Positions 1 to 10,277 of a stretch of 64,000 nt of DNA are shown here, piece after piece; within the stretch, counting starts at the first letter, position 1; each line of letters starts with the position of its first letter. The stretch comes from Ctenosaura bakeri. Taxonomy: Eukaryota; Chordata; Lepidosauria; Squamata; Iguanidae. The notes under the pieces were generated by a model, which was given only the letters and a program-made list of their open reading frames with translations, had not been told where the DNA came from and searched no databases. Where the stretch lies: NCBI GenBank assembly GCA_948474755.1, contig CAOLHI010002123.1, forward strand, positions 310,001 to 374,000, given 5' to 3'. The position numbers and the translations under genes were made by a program.

Positions 1-97
1 GCCTCAGGAAACTACAAACACCAGAATTCCACAGAATGGTGAAAGTGGAATAATAGCACTATAGCACTATTGTGTAAAGTGTAGTGCGGATATAGCC
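1..97. mobile_element. Right part of palindromic MITE (family P), cut by window edge
   Basis: The block reads through the family's inner palindrome (aactacaaacaccagaattcc, then gaaagtggaataatagcac) and ends in a degenerate tip (tagtgcggatatagcc). It is the right arm of the element seen whole at 2476-2679 and 51765-51968. The left arm lies outside the window or was lost. Confidence 0.65.
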
Positions 98-719
98 TCA
101 GAGTCTGTATAAGAATGGAAAATATCCTACATCTGTTCCATCCTCCTTTCTGTACTGATATAAATAAGCCTCTACTGTTTTCTTTCCTTTTGCTTTTTCC
201 CCCTGTTTGTACTGGCTGGGCTGCTGCCTGCCACTTTGTTTATTATGTTTTTAGTTTGTATTGTATTTACTAGCCTAGCAGTTCCTTAACTGGAAGCCTG
301 AATGTTAATTTTTCATTTAGGATTTGTGTGTCTGGGAACGATACCAACTTTTAATTGGAGGTTTGAATGTTATTTTTTAAAAAAAAATATTCAGGATTTG
401 TTTACAAGAGGGTGATAAGAAGCCCTTTTTGTACAAACTCCTTCTTAATATTTCGTATTTGAAATCCTCATGGAAATTTGGCTCTCATAGCACTGCGATA
501 CTCATATCTGAAAGTGAACATTACTTTAGAATATTTTATTGGGTTTTTAATCAATTCATAGTTCTGGCTTACTTTTTTTCTTCATGGGTCCCAGGGATAG
601 CTTAGTTGTTTTTCAGTTGTTTGGGTGTTGTAGGGGGAAAAAACCCTGTATATTTTACACTTACATATTTTTACTGTTATAGCAATTACATTGTATTTTT
701 AGTGTGGTCATATAGCATA
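98..719. other. Unassigned AT-rich sequence
   Basis: I see no gene, no long open frame and no repeat family I can name. The stretch has short A and T runs only. Confidence 0.4.
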
Positions 720-880
720 GCATTTTAGTGTGGGAAGGGGCTGCAAAGGGCCATCTCATTCAATCCCCTACCATGCAGTGGCACACAATTGTAGCACTTC
801 TAAGAGATGCCCATCCAACCTCTGTTTAAAGACATCTCAAAGAAGGAGAGTCCACTGTTAGGCTTGAAATTTGATGCTCT
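720..880 (-). mobile_element. CR1/L3-like LINE 3' fragment
   Basis: The text (gggccatctcattcaatcc, then agatgcccatccaacctctg) is a decayed version of the minus-strand CR1/L3-like 3' untranslated region seen more clearly at 58431-58690 and 37518-37700. The terminal octamer-like end is not preserved. No coding part is present. Confidence 0.6.
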
Positions 881-1303
881 GTAACTTGCTATAGAATCAA
901 CACTTGGTATTGATTAGTGTTTGGACATTCAGGGCTCATCAAACAACTTCACTTTAGAATTATTTGTGGTGCCTAGTACACGTCAGTGGTCAGTATGTGC
1001 AGAAGGCATGAGACACTGCAAACGTCAGAGATGTCTTTGGGAATGATGTTGACTGGAATACACAGACTTGGGAATGTTAAGGATCAGATAAAAAATAACT
1101 CATGTTCAAGCTGTCTCTGATAATGCTGATGCATGAATCTTTTATGTAAGCATGAAAATGATATGAAAGGGGATGCATGGAAGAATAAAGACATCCTTCC
1201 TTATCGCTACTGTTAGTAGGCAATACTGAACAGTTTTGATGCTTGGAGCGATCCTTTGGCTAAAGTTGTTGGTGTTGTGTGTGTGTGTTTTCTTTATTTT
1301 CCC

Positions 1304-1370
1304 TCCCTTCCTTCCTTCCTTCCTTCCTTCCTTCCTTCCTTCCTTCCTTCCTTCCTTCCTTCCTTCCTTC

Positions 1371-1418
<48 letters not shown>
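1304..1418 (+). repeat. (TTCC)n then (TTTC)n microsatellite
   Basis: About 70 bases of TTCC units pass into about 45 bases of TTTC units. The open frames across it (Phe/Leu/Pro/Ser on one strand, Lys/Glu/Arg/Gly on the other) are consequences of the repeat and not genes. Confidence 0.97.
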
Positions 1419-1419
<1 letters not shown>

Positions 1420-1463
1420 TACCTTGTGTTTGGGGGATCAATTCAACTGGGGATATGACGAGG

Positions 1464-2420
1464 TGTGGTTTGTTTACCTATGTTACTGAAGTTCAGGCCT
1501 ACCTGGAGATAGCATATGATATTGTTTTGATATCAAACCATTCGGCTTTCCTCTGCCACCCCCGTCCACGTGTTTGCAAGGTCTCCGGACAAGCACATAA
1601 ACAGGTGCGACTGATAATTGCTGGACATTCCATTCTCCACCTACGTATGCCGGACAGAGCTGGTTCATTGCTTCGGGGACCTCTCCAGCAAACACCCTTT
1701 TGCTTATGCGCGATACTAACAAAGGCGCCCTGCCCCAGCCTTACAAAGTTGTACTAAGTGCTCTGCATTTGCATACTGGCTACACTATTGTTAAATCAGC
1801 GTTAAGCCAATCTTGCTAAACTCTGACCTTTCCAAAGCTTTGTCCCGCTCCAAACTCTCATTGTTCTCACCGAGTAAGGCATGGCCTGCAGTCACAATTC
1901 ACCCTATAAAAGCCCCCGATTCCGAGACCTTCCTCGGATTGCTCCTGAGTTCCATCCAGCCTTGCCGACACTCCGCTTGGCGAGCCGTCCCCTCAGTTCC
2001 AGTAACTGAGCCCGCTCAACCCGGGATCGCTCCCGAGTTCCAGACTGCCTTGCTGCCGCTTTGTTCGGTGAGCTCCCCTCAGCGAACAGCACTGAGCTTC
2101 TTCCCTGCACCCCAACGAACTCTATCTTCATATCTCTCCAGGACTACGAGACAGGTGTCATATCACCCATTTCCCTCCGAAAATCCCTATTTCCGATTCT
2201 TTAGTTAGCTGTGTGACTGTGTTGTCTTTTGTGTTTGTCTGTGTTTAATAAAACATCGCTTTGCTATTTTAAACCGTCTGACTGCTTGACTGACCTGACC
2301 CTGTAGACGCTGGGTTGCAAGGTCCTGCTAAGTTACCCTGCTTCTCGCTAGCTTTAGTGAGTGCTCCAGCTAATTTTCCCCAAGGTTGTGTTGTTGCTGT
2401 TTGGTTATTTGGGCGCCCCT
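1464..2420 (+). mobile_element. Retroviral-type solo LTR, family 1
   Basis: Seen: a TATA-like box (ccctataaaagcccc, about 1903-1917), a downstream poly(A) signal (aataaaac, about 2248), and sequence that aligns along most of its length with the reverse complement of 26910-27850. Promoter followed by poly(A) signal, without gag or pol sequence on either side, is the pattern of a solo LTR of an endogenous retrovirus or similar LTR element. Boundaries are set by where the two copies stop matching and are good to about 30 bases. No target duplication was resolved. The 131-aa open frame at 1813-2208 lies inside it and is not a credible gene. Confidence 0.75.
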
Positions 2421-2475
2421 CCTGGGACGCTCCAGAGCTCAGGCTAACACCTACCCTAACACCACCACACTCTGA

Positions 2476-2679
2476 GGCCATTTCCACACTACATTGTTAT
2501 AATGCTATTATTCCATTTTCAACATCCTGTGGAATTCTGGGGTTTATAAAGTTTACTGAGGTCAAAGCACTCTCTGGCTGAGAATTCTAGATACCTCTCC
2601 CTAAACTGCAACCCCCAGAATTCCACAGGATGTTGAAAGTAGAATAATAGCACTATAACAGTGCAGTGAGGAAATGGGC
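2476..2679. mobile_element. Complete palindromic MITE (family P), TSD TGA
   Basis: The 204-bp element begins ggccatttcc and ends ggaaatgggc; its two arms are inverted repeats through most of their length (ccactttcaacatcctgtgg against the matching arm). TGA lies on both sides (2473-2475 and 2680-2682), a 3-bp target duplication. A 3-bp duplication fits the PIF/Harbinger superfamily; that assignment is inference. No transposase is present. Confidence 0.85.
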
Positions 2680-3850
2680 TGAGACAGTCTGTACCACTGT
2701 TGCACAGTTCTTACAGTAAAGCAGTTCTTCCTAATGTTTAGGTAGAACAACGCAATGACAAAATTAAGGAAATGAAAGCATACCAAAGTAATCACTATTA
2801 CACCACCTCAACAATAATGCTATGCTGCTGCTTTGGTGATACACATTCCACAACAGGCCTTCTGGAGGATAAATGGATGATTTTAGGATTTTGAACTTGC
2901 ACATTATTATTCTTTTTAATCTTTAGTTTTATTGTTATCATGAAAGAGATACTACGAAAATCAAATACGATTATAGGTTGTTCCTATTTTAATATCTTTA
3001 ATATAGGTGTGGTTTGCTAAATAGATTTAATAGATTTATTGAGAATTAATGAATGGTATATAGAATTAATTAACGATTTTTTTTGTGTTGACTAACAATG
3101 TTGATATATAGCTTGAAACAGAAATCTAAGAAATTTAGAATTTAAAATAGTTATTGGATAAATGCTTTGAAATATAATAAGTATTAATATATTGTGCAAC
3201 AAATTTAATACTAATCTTAAGTAATGACTCGAAGTTAAAAGTGCTTACATAGTAGGAACTGTTTGCAACAAGGGCAGGAACCCTTTTTAATAAGCTGTAG
3301 TCTTTTCCCTTCTGTTTAGTTCAGTTAAGTTTTGTTAGTTTAGTTTAAATAAGTTCTCAATTGTGTTTAATAATTTTAATATTATATATAATTCCTAGTT
3401 TAGTTATAATTTTTTTTAATAATAATAAGAAAAACAGGTCTTCTTCATCTATCCATTGACCTGAATCTCTTCCTCTCTCCCCATTACCTGGCACATATGC
3501 CAGATGGCAGGCCATCAACTTTTGTGAGTTTAACTTCCAGCAGCTGGCACTGTCTTCCCTTCTTCCTTCTCCTCCTCCTGCTGCAGCTGGTCCTCCTTGT
3601 CCGCTGCTGCCAGAAATGGAGGACCGTGAAGGACTGTCCACAAAGGAGCTTGTCATATGAAAGTCAATGCTCTGCTAGCAGGGGTTTGGGGTGGGGATGA
3701 AGAAGGACTGTCCAAATAGGCACAGTCAACAGTGGAGAAGCAGTTTTATTGGAACCATTCATGGGTATTCTCCGTGAATGAAAAGAGACAACCCAATAAC
3801 AACAGGAATGGAGTCCCACAACAGGAGAGTGAAGACATCGTGTGATAAGG
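2680..3850. other. Unassigned AT-rich sequence
   Basis: No gene or named repeat recognised. Two short related segments contain gaaggactgtcca (near 3629 and 3702), which may be a decayed local duplication. Confidence 0.35.
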
Positions 3851-3854
3851 AGAG

Positions 3855-4020
3855 ATGAAGAAAACAGAATTAAGTCAGAGCAATTGTGCAACAAACCAGC
3901 ATAGATCCTCTTCAGATCCTCTGAAGATGCCAGCCACAGATGCAGGCAAAACGTCAGGAGAAAATACTAATAGAACATGGCCTCAAGGCCTGAAAAACCC
4001 ACAACAACCTATAAACCAGC
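3855..4020 (+). mobile_element. Penelope-like element 3' tail with hammerhead-like motif
   Basis: The block gatgccagccacagatgcag followed by a run into gaaaacccacaacaacct recurs at 62880-62985, directly downstream of a Penelope-type GIY-YIG coding remnant. This copy therefore looks like an orphan 3' end of the same family. CTGAAGA at 3921-3927 and the following GCC...GGC pairing resemble a minimal hammerhead ribozyme (see findings). Here the expected GAAA core reads AAAA, so this copy is probably inactive. Confidence 0.6.
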
Positions 4021-4049
4021 ATATGATAAAGTCTCTAGAGCAGCAGAAA

Positions 4050-4651
4050 ATAAGCTCCTACCATCTTCTGCATGACATCTCTTCAGATATTTAAAACTGG
4101 TTGTTGTGCCACCCCAAACAAAATGTACCCAGCTCCCTAATTCATTCTTCATAAGGCTTGATTTCCAGATCTTTTATCATCTTGACCTCTCTTTCCTAAA
4201 TACCTTCTAGCTTGTACATATCCTTCTTGAGCTGTGGTGCCCAGAACTGGACACAGTATTCCAGCTGAAGTCTGACCAAAGCAGAATAGAGTGGCACCAC
4301 TACTATCCTTGATCCAGATGCTATGCTCCTGTTGTTGCAGCATAGATTTGCACTGACCTTTTGGCTGTTATATCACACGGTTGACTCATGTGTATCTTGT
4401 GGTCTACTCCTAAGACCTCTAGATCCTTTACACATATACTGCTTTTGAGCCAGGTGTCATCCAACATATATTTCAAATGTATGTAGTACCTTACATTCTT
4501 TTTTCATGTTGAATTTTGTTTAGTTTTGGCCCACTAATCCAATCTGTCAAGATAATTTTCAATTCTGATTCCGTCCTCTGGGATCTTTGCTACTCCCCTC
4601 CTGCCACTTGGTGTCATCTGTGAATTTGATACTGTCTTCTATTCCGTTATC
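4050..4651 (-). mobile_element. CR1/L3-like LINE fragment, interrupted by MITE
   Basis: On the minus strand this is CR1/L3-like sequence upstream of the 3' end: ccagctccctaattcattc and gtgcccagaactggacacag are typical of this LINE, and the left end overlaps the start of the 18530-18955 copy. It continues past the MITE (4655-4878) for about 25 bases. No open reading frame survives. Confidence 0.7.
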
Positions 4652-4654
4652 TAA

Positions 4655-4878
4655 GGGCCTTTCCGCACTACATAATTCTTGCTCTGTGATTCCACTTTAT
4701 CTACCATGGCTGCCTTCTATGGAATCCTGGGGTTTGTAGTCTTGGGAGGTACTGGGGCTTTCTGGCTGAGAATTCAAAATATCTCTCCCTAAACTGCAAA
4801 TCCCATGATTCCACAGAACAGAACCATGGCTGTTAACGTGGAATCATAGTACAATAGTTATGTAGTATGGAAAGGCCC
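4655..4878. mobile_element. Palindromic MITE (family P) inserted in CR1, TSD TAA
   Basis: The 224-bp element begins gggcctttccgcactac and ends gtagtatggaaaggccc, with matching inverted arms. TAA occurs on both sides (4652-4654 and 4879-4881). Removing the element and one TAA restores the expected CR1 text (ttatctaagtcag). This shows a 3-bp target duplication and that the MITE is younger than the CR1 copy. Confidence 0.85.
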
Positions 4879-4944
4879 TAAGTCAGATGAGATGTTACTT
4901 TTTTTTGGTGTGTAGATTTCTGTATTAAAGGGAACATATAACTC

Positions 4945-5270
4945 CCTTGTTAAAACAGCTTCACTCACTACTGGTTCGTTTCCAGGCGCAAAAGTGCTCG
5001 TCATGGCCTATAAAACATGGCTTAGGTCCAGACTGTCTGAAAGACTCTGCCTTCCCATATGAACTTACTAGAGTTTTAAGATCTGTGGGGAAGGCTTTCT
5101 CTCAATCCTGTCATCATCACAGACTTGCTTGGTGAGGACAAGAGAGAGAGAGAGACTTTTCAGTGACTGCTTTGGAACTTTGGAACTCCTTACCACCAGA
5201 ACCTAGGTTGGCACCCTCTGTTTTTGCAATCTGTTTCTGCAGACTTGTAGTGTATAAGCAAAGAATCATC
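4945..5270 (+). mobile_element. L2-like LINE reverse-transcriptase C-terminal remnant
   Basis: Conceptual translation gives pieces such as HGLGPDCLKDSAFPYELTR and then ALELWNSLPPEPRLAPS, the C-terminal part of CR1/L2-clade LINE polyproteins. The pieces are in different frames and a (GA)n run (about 5139-5155) lies between them, so the copy is decayed. It is too short to assign a subfamily. Confidence 0.7.
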
Positions 5271-6029
5271 TTATGGGTGGGGGTATTTTTTTTTCAAACC
5301 TTTGTACATCTTTTAAATGATTTTGTGCTGTTTAATGGAATTTTAAAAATTGTTTTGAAAATTTTATTGCCAAGGGTTTTTGTTTTTTTAGTTAATTCTC
5401 TTTGGGCTTTAGGTTCTGCTCTTGGAGAAAGACAGCATGCAAATGAAGCAAATAATAATAAATAAATAGTAACAAATGTTTGTACATGGTTCTTTTTTCT
5501 GATATATTGGATGTACTTTCTGTTCCAATATTCAAGAGTAATCCACCAAATGCAATCTAGAAACCGTGATGAAAGTATGGCACTGCAAAAATCCATGGTG
5601 GCATCACATTGAGGTGAATCCAGTAAGCAATTCTCATTATAATTCTCAGAAGAGTCTTTTGTAGCTAAGGACAGACACCTTGAGAACTGACAGAGTGCCA
5701 ATACTGAGACAACCTAATTGCCTTGCTGTAGCTCTCTGCCAGCATTTTGGGTTTTTAGAATGCCTGCCTTACACTGAATGACAAACAGAGTGTACAGATA
5801 ATCTGCTTATTCCACAGGATGAAATGAACTGTTGACTCAAAACCACCTGCTTAATTTGCTTTGATTTAATAAACTTTGAAAACAAACTGGGTCTTTAAAG
5901 TTAAGAAAGATCATACTTGGCCTACTTCCTCCTCCACTGCTGTGTGGGATTCAGGTGGTGCACAACCTGCCCTCTTTGATCATTCCCTTGCGCCTCAATT
6001 GTTTTTAACTTCGCTGACTCTGCTAGCTT
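5271..6029. other. Unassigned sequence
   Basis: No credible gene. The 135-aa minus-strand frame at 5294-5701 has no recognisable domain and is likely chance in AT-rich DNA. Confidence 0.35.
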
Positions 6030-7210
6030 GTCCCAACAAAATCCCAAACCCACAAAACAGCTACAGCTTTATTGGGCTAATTAAAATGCACAAATTACAC
6101 CACCCAAGCTTTTGAAGCTTCCCTGGCTTCTTCATCAGATAAAGATGTCGAGCATCATATAGCAGAAGAAAAGTGATGATGTTAGAGTCATGGGTCACCA
6201 TTTTGTCTCACATGTTACCTCTGTTTTTGGTTAAGATGATCTAGAGGGATATCAATAACCAACTTTCCTGCTGCTGCTGCTAAGGATTTAAAATGTCACT
6301 GGGTCTCTTTTACTGCCTTTTGTCCCTGGTCCCCACATGGCCAAGAAGAGAAGTGGTCTCTGCCTGTATTGATACTCCTCTAAACATTTTTTTTAGAGTT
6401 CTTAGTTGAGGACTCATATCTTAAATCTTCAATAGAAATTCCTCTCAAATATATCCAATGATATATGAAGGAGTATATGAAAGAAAAAGTCTTGTATTAG
6501 TCTTTACCTACGCTAACTTGTAGTAATGCTTACTGAAAAAAGAAAAAAAAATCTTGTGTCCAGGACTGGTGTAAAAGTAACTTACTTTATACAGGCTGTA
6601 AGCAAATAGTCACTGTGAATAATTCCGATGAGTCTTGATGTTATAGCTCTGTCAAGGTTCTTCTAGTCCTTGGGTTGAAGCTTACTGTATTTTACTTTTA
6701 AAAGTCGGTAGCGGTGCTTAATGCCGGGTCCAGCGACAACGACATGGCTGTGGAAGGCTCTTCGGTCCCCTCTTGCTCCATTCGCTCCCACAGAAGCCTC
6801 GCAGATCCTCTGTAGGGGCTAGGAGCCAGTAATTGGACCCCCTCCGAACCCCACTAGCACCCTCTTTACTGGGGGGGTACTACCACCAGGTTGGGTGTCT
6901 TCCTTCCCGGTTAAAACCACATGGTGTGGCAACTCGAAGCACAGCTAAGGCTTCGGGCTACATCTCGCATCCATCAGGCAACAGGAAGTCCTCTAAACAA
7001 TTTTAACTAACAACAGAAGTATCATCTGAGACAAAACATAGGACTGAGACTCTAAAATCATCACTTTTCTTCTCCTGTACAATTGTTAAGATCTTTGCCT
7101 GATGAAGAAGCCAGTGAGGTTTCAAATGCTTGCATGATGTATTTTGTGCACATTTTAATTGACCCAATAAAAATATAGCAGTTTTGTAGATATAAACTTT
7201 GTTGTATTTT
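6030..7210. mobile_element. Foldback element with ~180-bp inverted ends (Penelope-type ends suspected)
   Basis: The left end (6030-6230) and the reverse complement of the right end (7020-7210) align: both contain an attgggc/tcaattaaaatg segment, then gcttcttcatcag, then agaagaaaagtgatgat. The arms are imperfect. Each carries a CTGATGA...CAAA motif near its outer part (6110-6138 minus, 7099-7126 plus), like the hammerhead motif of Penelope-like elements. The interior includes a GC-richer block with no open frame. No transposase or reverse transcriptase is visible. It could be a long-TIR DNA transposon or two Penelope ends in inverted orientation; I favour the second because of the motif. Confidence 0.6.
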
Positions 7211-8130
7211 GCAGCACGGCAAACATGGCTACCCCAAATATGCTGTCCAGCTCACGTTATTGTTCTCCGAAGGACAACTTCTGCTTATAAGGGCATGATT
7301 TATATCAATAATTTTGCCATCCACCTCATTAAATAAAAGATTTCCTGAAACTAAAGAATATATCTTGGTTTTACGCAGTGGAAAATTTTAAAATTGGAAA
7401 GTATTCAGACTCATAAGATATGTTTCAGGTTCCTATGCAGTGATATTTTACTGTTAAAATGCAAGTATTTCAGCCTATAAATATTTGGAGGCCTTCAAGG
7501 GACTCTAAGAGAAAAAGAATAACACATAAACGTTTGTATATAAATTCTATAAAGTTCATAGTAATTCAGACAATTGTGTGTTGCAGTTTAGCCTATGCAT
7601 ACTCAAACAGTCTTTAGAAACAGCTGATAACACAATGTCTGATAAAACTCACTGTTTCCTAAAAGCTGTGTGAGTAGGCACTTTTCTGTGAGCTATATTG
7701 GTGGAATAAGTTGATTATATTCAAGGACACTCATATCCGGACATGACCAGGCTGAAAGAAGGAAGGGGATAAGAAAATTCTAGATTTTTCTTTGAAGGAG
7801 TGGAAGGTATTTTGATTCTTCATTAGGCTCTGAGAGTGAGGTAGAGTTTTTTAGAATCCATTCAGTGTCTTCCTTCAACAAAATGGTTATTTGTATTTGT
7901 CTTTGCCAATGCCACAAATTTCAAATCTGTTGCAGAGTAACTGTGTTCCACAAAGTAGGCCACTAAAGGGACACCTATCTGGAAGCCCCTTATGGTGTTA
8001 AGATGTTCCTCGTAGAATTGTTAGGTCAGAACAATCCCAGACCCTAAGATTTTGCACTGAAACTTAAGACTTTAAGATGACCCTTTCTGACATCACTGAT
8101 GGTGGATCCTGTTGTGTTGTAAAGGGTAGC
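7211..8130. other. Unassigned sequence
   Basis: No open frame of note and no repeat recognised. Confidence 0.35.
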
Positions 8131-8154
8131 CCCTGGTAATATTATTAAGCAAGA

Positions 8155-8301
8155 ACAGAATTCAGTTCCCCATTCTGCCATGGAAACCTACTGAGTGACC
8201 TTGGGAGCATCACACACTCTCAGCCCCAGAAAAACCCCATAATAGGTTCACCTTGGAGTCTCCACAAGGTGAAAATGACTTGAAGCACCACAACAACAAT
8301 G
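8155..8301 (+). mobile_element. Sauria-type SINE, 5'-truncated
   Basis: Contains ccatggaaacctactgagtg, a cactctcagccccagaaaa body and the Bov-B-like tail gacttgaagcaccacaacaa. The tRNA-like head is incomplete. Confidence 0.8.
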
Positions 8302-8531
8302 GGTGCATAGACTAATTCAAATCAAAAACACCAAGTTTAACTAATGAGGATAATACACACAGACACATTTCACTCAATAACTTTAAATTTAGACTCTTAG
8401 TGTAAAATATGAGTCAATCAAATTCAACCAGATTTGTGTATCCATATCGTTTTGAAATGTACAATGACAAAATAAGTGTGTTTTATTTTTTTTTAAATAT
8501 TTTAAAATAGTTATTTTTTTATTTTTTTTTT

Positions 8532-8895
8532 TTAAAAAGGAGATAAAGGCCTAAGCCTAGCAATCCTAGTTCCCTTCTCCATTTTTAAAGAGTCATCATT
8601 GCTTTTCCTGCATTTTACAAAAGTTCCCCCAATAGCATAAATGACAATACTGTCATTACCAATGGTGAATTCATCTACAGATTCCATCATTTTTGAATTA
8701 TATTCAAAATAGAAAATAGTCACGGTTCCCACAGGGATGCCATCCTCAAGGCAAAGATATATACCCAAATAGAGTGTTTTTTGATGTCTTTCTATATTCT
8801 TCCTTAATTTTTTTTTGAATCACCAGTATATTCCTCCTGTTCAGCTATCTTTGAAAAACAACTAACAGCTTCTTCTGGCAATCTGGTATGCATTG
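8532..8895 (-). pseudogene. Coding-like remnant of unknown protein, frameshifted
   Basis: On the minus strand an open stretch from about 8895 runs down to a TAA just past 8532. The first part (to about 8825) and the second part (about 8815-8532) are in different frames, with the shift at a run of nine A residues. The second part is rich in ordinary-looking protein sequence (for example GIPVGTVTIFYFEYNSKMM). There is no ATG at the start of the 78-codon frame; it opens with TTG. The stop is followed at once by an A-rich run, which could be a retrocopy tail. I do not recognise the family. It may be a decayed retrocopy, part of an unidentified mobile element, or chance. Confidence 0.25.
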
Positions 8896-9057
8896 GATTT
8901 TGTGCTGATGTTTCCTTATGTTCCCTGGTAGGCTGTTACTAATACATTAGACCTGAAACTCAAATGATTAAATGATGTTCTGTCATGATTCTTTGGGAAA
9001 ATGGGGTCTTCTTGTCTGAAATGCCTTAAACAACAGTTTAGGTTAATAATGTAAGAA

Positions 9058-9252
9058 TTGTTGTTGTTTTTGTGTGCCCTCAAGTGTTTTCCAACATATG
9101 TGCAAGGTGAACTTAGCATGCGGTTTTTTGGGGCTGAGAGTGTGTGACACAACCACTGTTATCTAGTGGGTTTCCATGGCCGAATGGGAAATTGAACTCT
9201 GGTCTCCAGAGTCATAGTCCAATACTCAAACTGCTACACTATGCTAGCTGTC
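9058..9252 (-). mobile_element. Sauria-type SINE
   Basis: Minus-strand copy: Bov-B-like tail at the left (ttgttgtttttgtgtgccct), body ggggctgagagtgtgtgaca, and tRNA-like head at the right ending ctatgctagctg. Confidence 0.85.
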
Positions 9253-9459
9253 TGTTGTAAGAAAGTTGTAGGAATATTTGGTGTATGCATTAAAGCAGAG
9301 TGCTGTGCGCTAGTGCAATATAAGTCTGCAGCAGAAACAGGAACAATTACTCTGGGTGTTCGTGTAAGTTAAAAAAGAAAAGTTGTGTCTATTGTCTCAG
9401 GAAATCCATTTAGGGTAAGAAAGTGGAGTGACCAAAGAAGTTGGCCTATATTTGGGTGC

Positions 9460-9648
9460 TGTTGTTGTTGACTTCAAGTCATTTCTGACTTATGGTGACC
9501 CTAAGGTAAATCTATCACATGGTTTTCTGGTGCTGAAAGTGTGTGATGCTCCTGAAGTCACCCAGGGGATTTCAATGGTGGAGCGGGAAATTGAATCCTG
9601 GCCTTCATGGTCATAGTCCAACACTCAAACCACTACCCCAGGCTGGCC
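9460..9648 (-). mobile_element. Sauria-type SINE
   Basis: Near full-length minus-strand copy: tail gttgttgttgacttcaagtc, body gtcacccagggg, head with aaaccactaccccaggctgg (degenerate box B and start of the tRNA-like part). Confidence 0.87.
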
Positions 9649-9825
9649 CCTAAAAGCTGGTGCTCTTGCGTGGGGGTAAGCTAGCAGCCATTATTGGGTT
9701 TGGAACCCCATGGATGCTCACTTCCCAGACAAAGGGGACTAAAGACTAAAAGACCAACTTCTTGAAGAAGGGGGTGCTGATCTTAGCAGGTAAGGCTTGA
9801 GTACATAGGCCAACAGTGTGAGAGT

Positions 9826-10050
9826 CAGGGTGATCTAGTGGGTTGAGTGTTGCACTATGACTCTGGGGACTGGAGTTTGAATCCTAGCTCAGCCATGGAA
9901 ACCCACTGGCTGACCTTGGGCAAGTCCCACTCTCTCAGCTTCAGAGGAAGGCAAAGGCAAACCCCTTCTGAACAAATCTTGCCAAGAAAACCCCATGCTA
10001 GGGTTACCTTGGTTGGAAATGAGTTAAAGGCACACAACAGCAACAACAAA
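9826..10050 (+). mobile_element. Sauria-type SINE, near full length
   Basis: Plus-strand copy: tRNA-like head (gtgatctagtgggttgagtg), box-B-like ggagtttgaatcc, body gaccttgggcaagtcccac, 3' part gaacaaatcttgccaag, and tail gcacacaacagcaacaac. A pol III promoter of the SINE type is expected in the head. A (caag)n run follows at about 10060. Confidence 0.9.
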
Positions 10051-10277
10051 TATTTTTTAAAAGCAAGCAAGCAAGCAAGCATGCAGACTGAGCTGAGGGA
10101 GGCTGGGGTGGTGGCAGCAGCAGCAGCAGCTGGAGCACCACTATCAGCAGTGCACAGGCTACTATTGCCTCACCTCATGTCTCACAGAGGGAACAGGAGA
10201 AGGCAGCCAATGATGAGCATAACTTGAGTCACAGTTACGTCCATGCACTAGTAACATGTTCCTAAGGGACTCCCCCT

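Noticed and set aside
1142..1757. Open frames of 77-173 codons on both strands around 1.3 kb
   Set aside because: They are produced by the TTCC/TTTC microsatellite; the translated parts are Phe/Leu/Pro/Ser or Lys/Glu/Gly/Arg runs.
9826..9900. tRNA gene at the SINE head (also at 17666, 22144, 61950)
   Set aside because: The heads do not fold as complete tRNAs and each is followed by the SINE body and tail.
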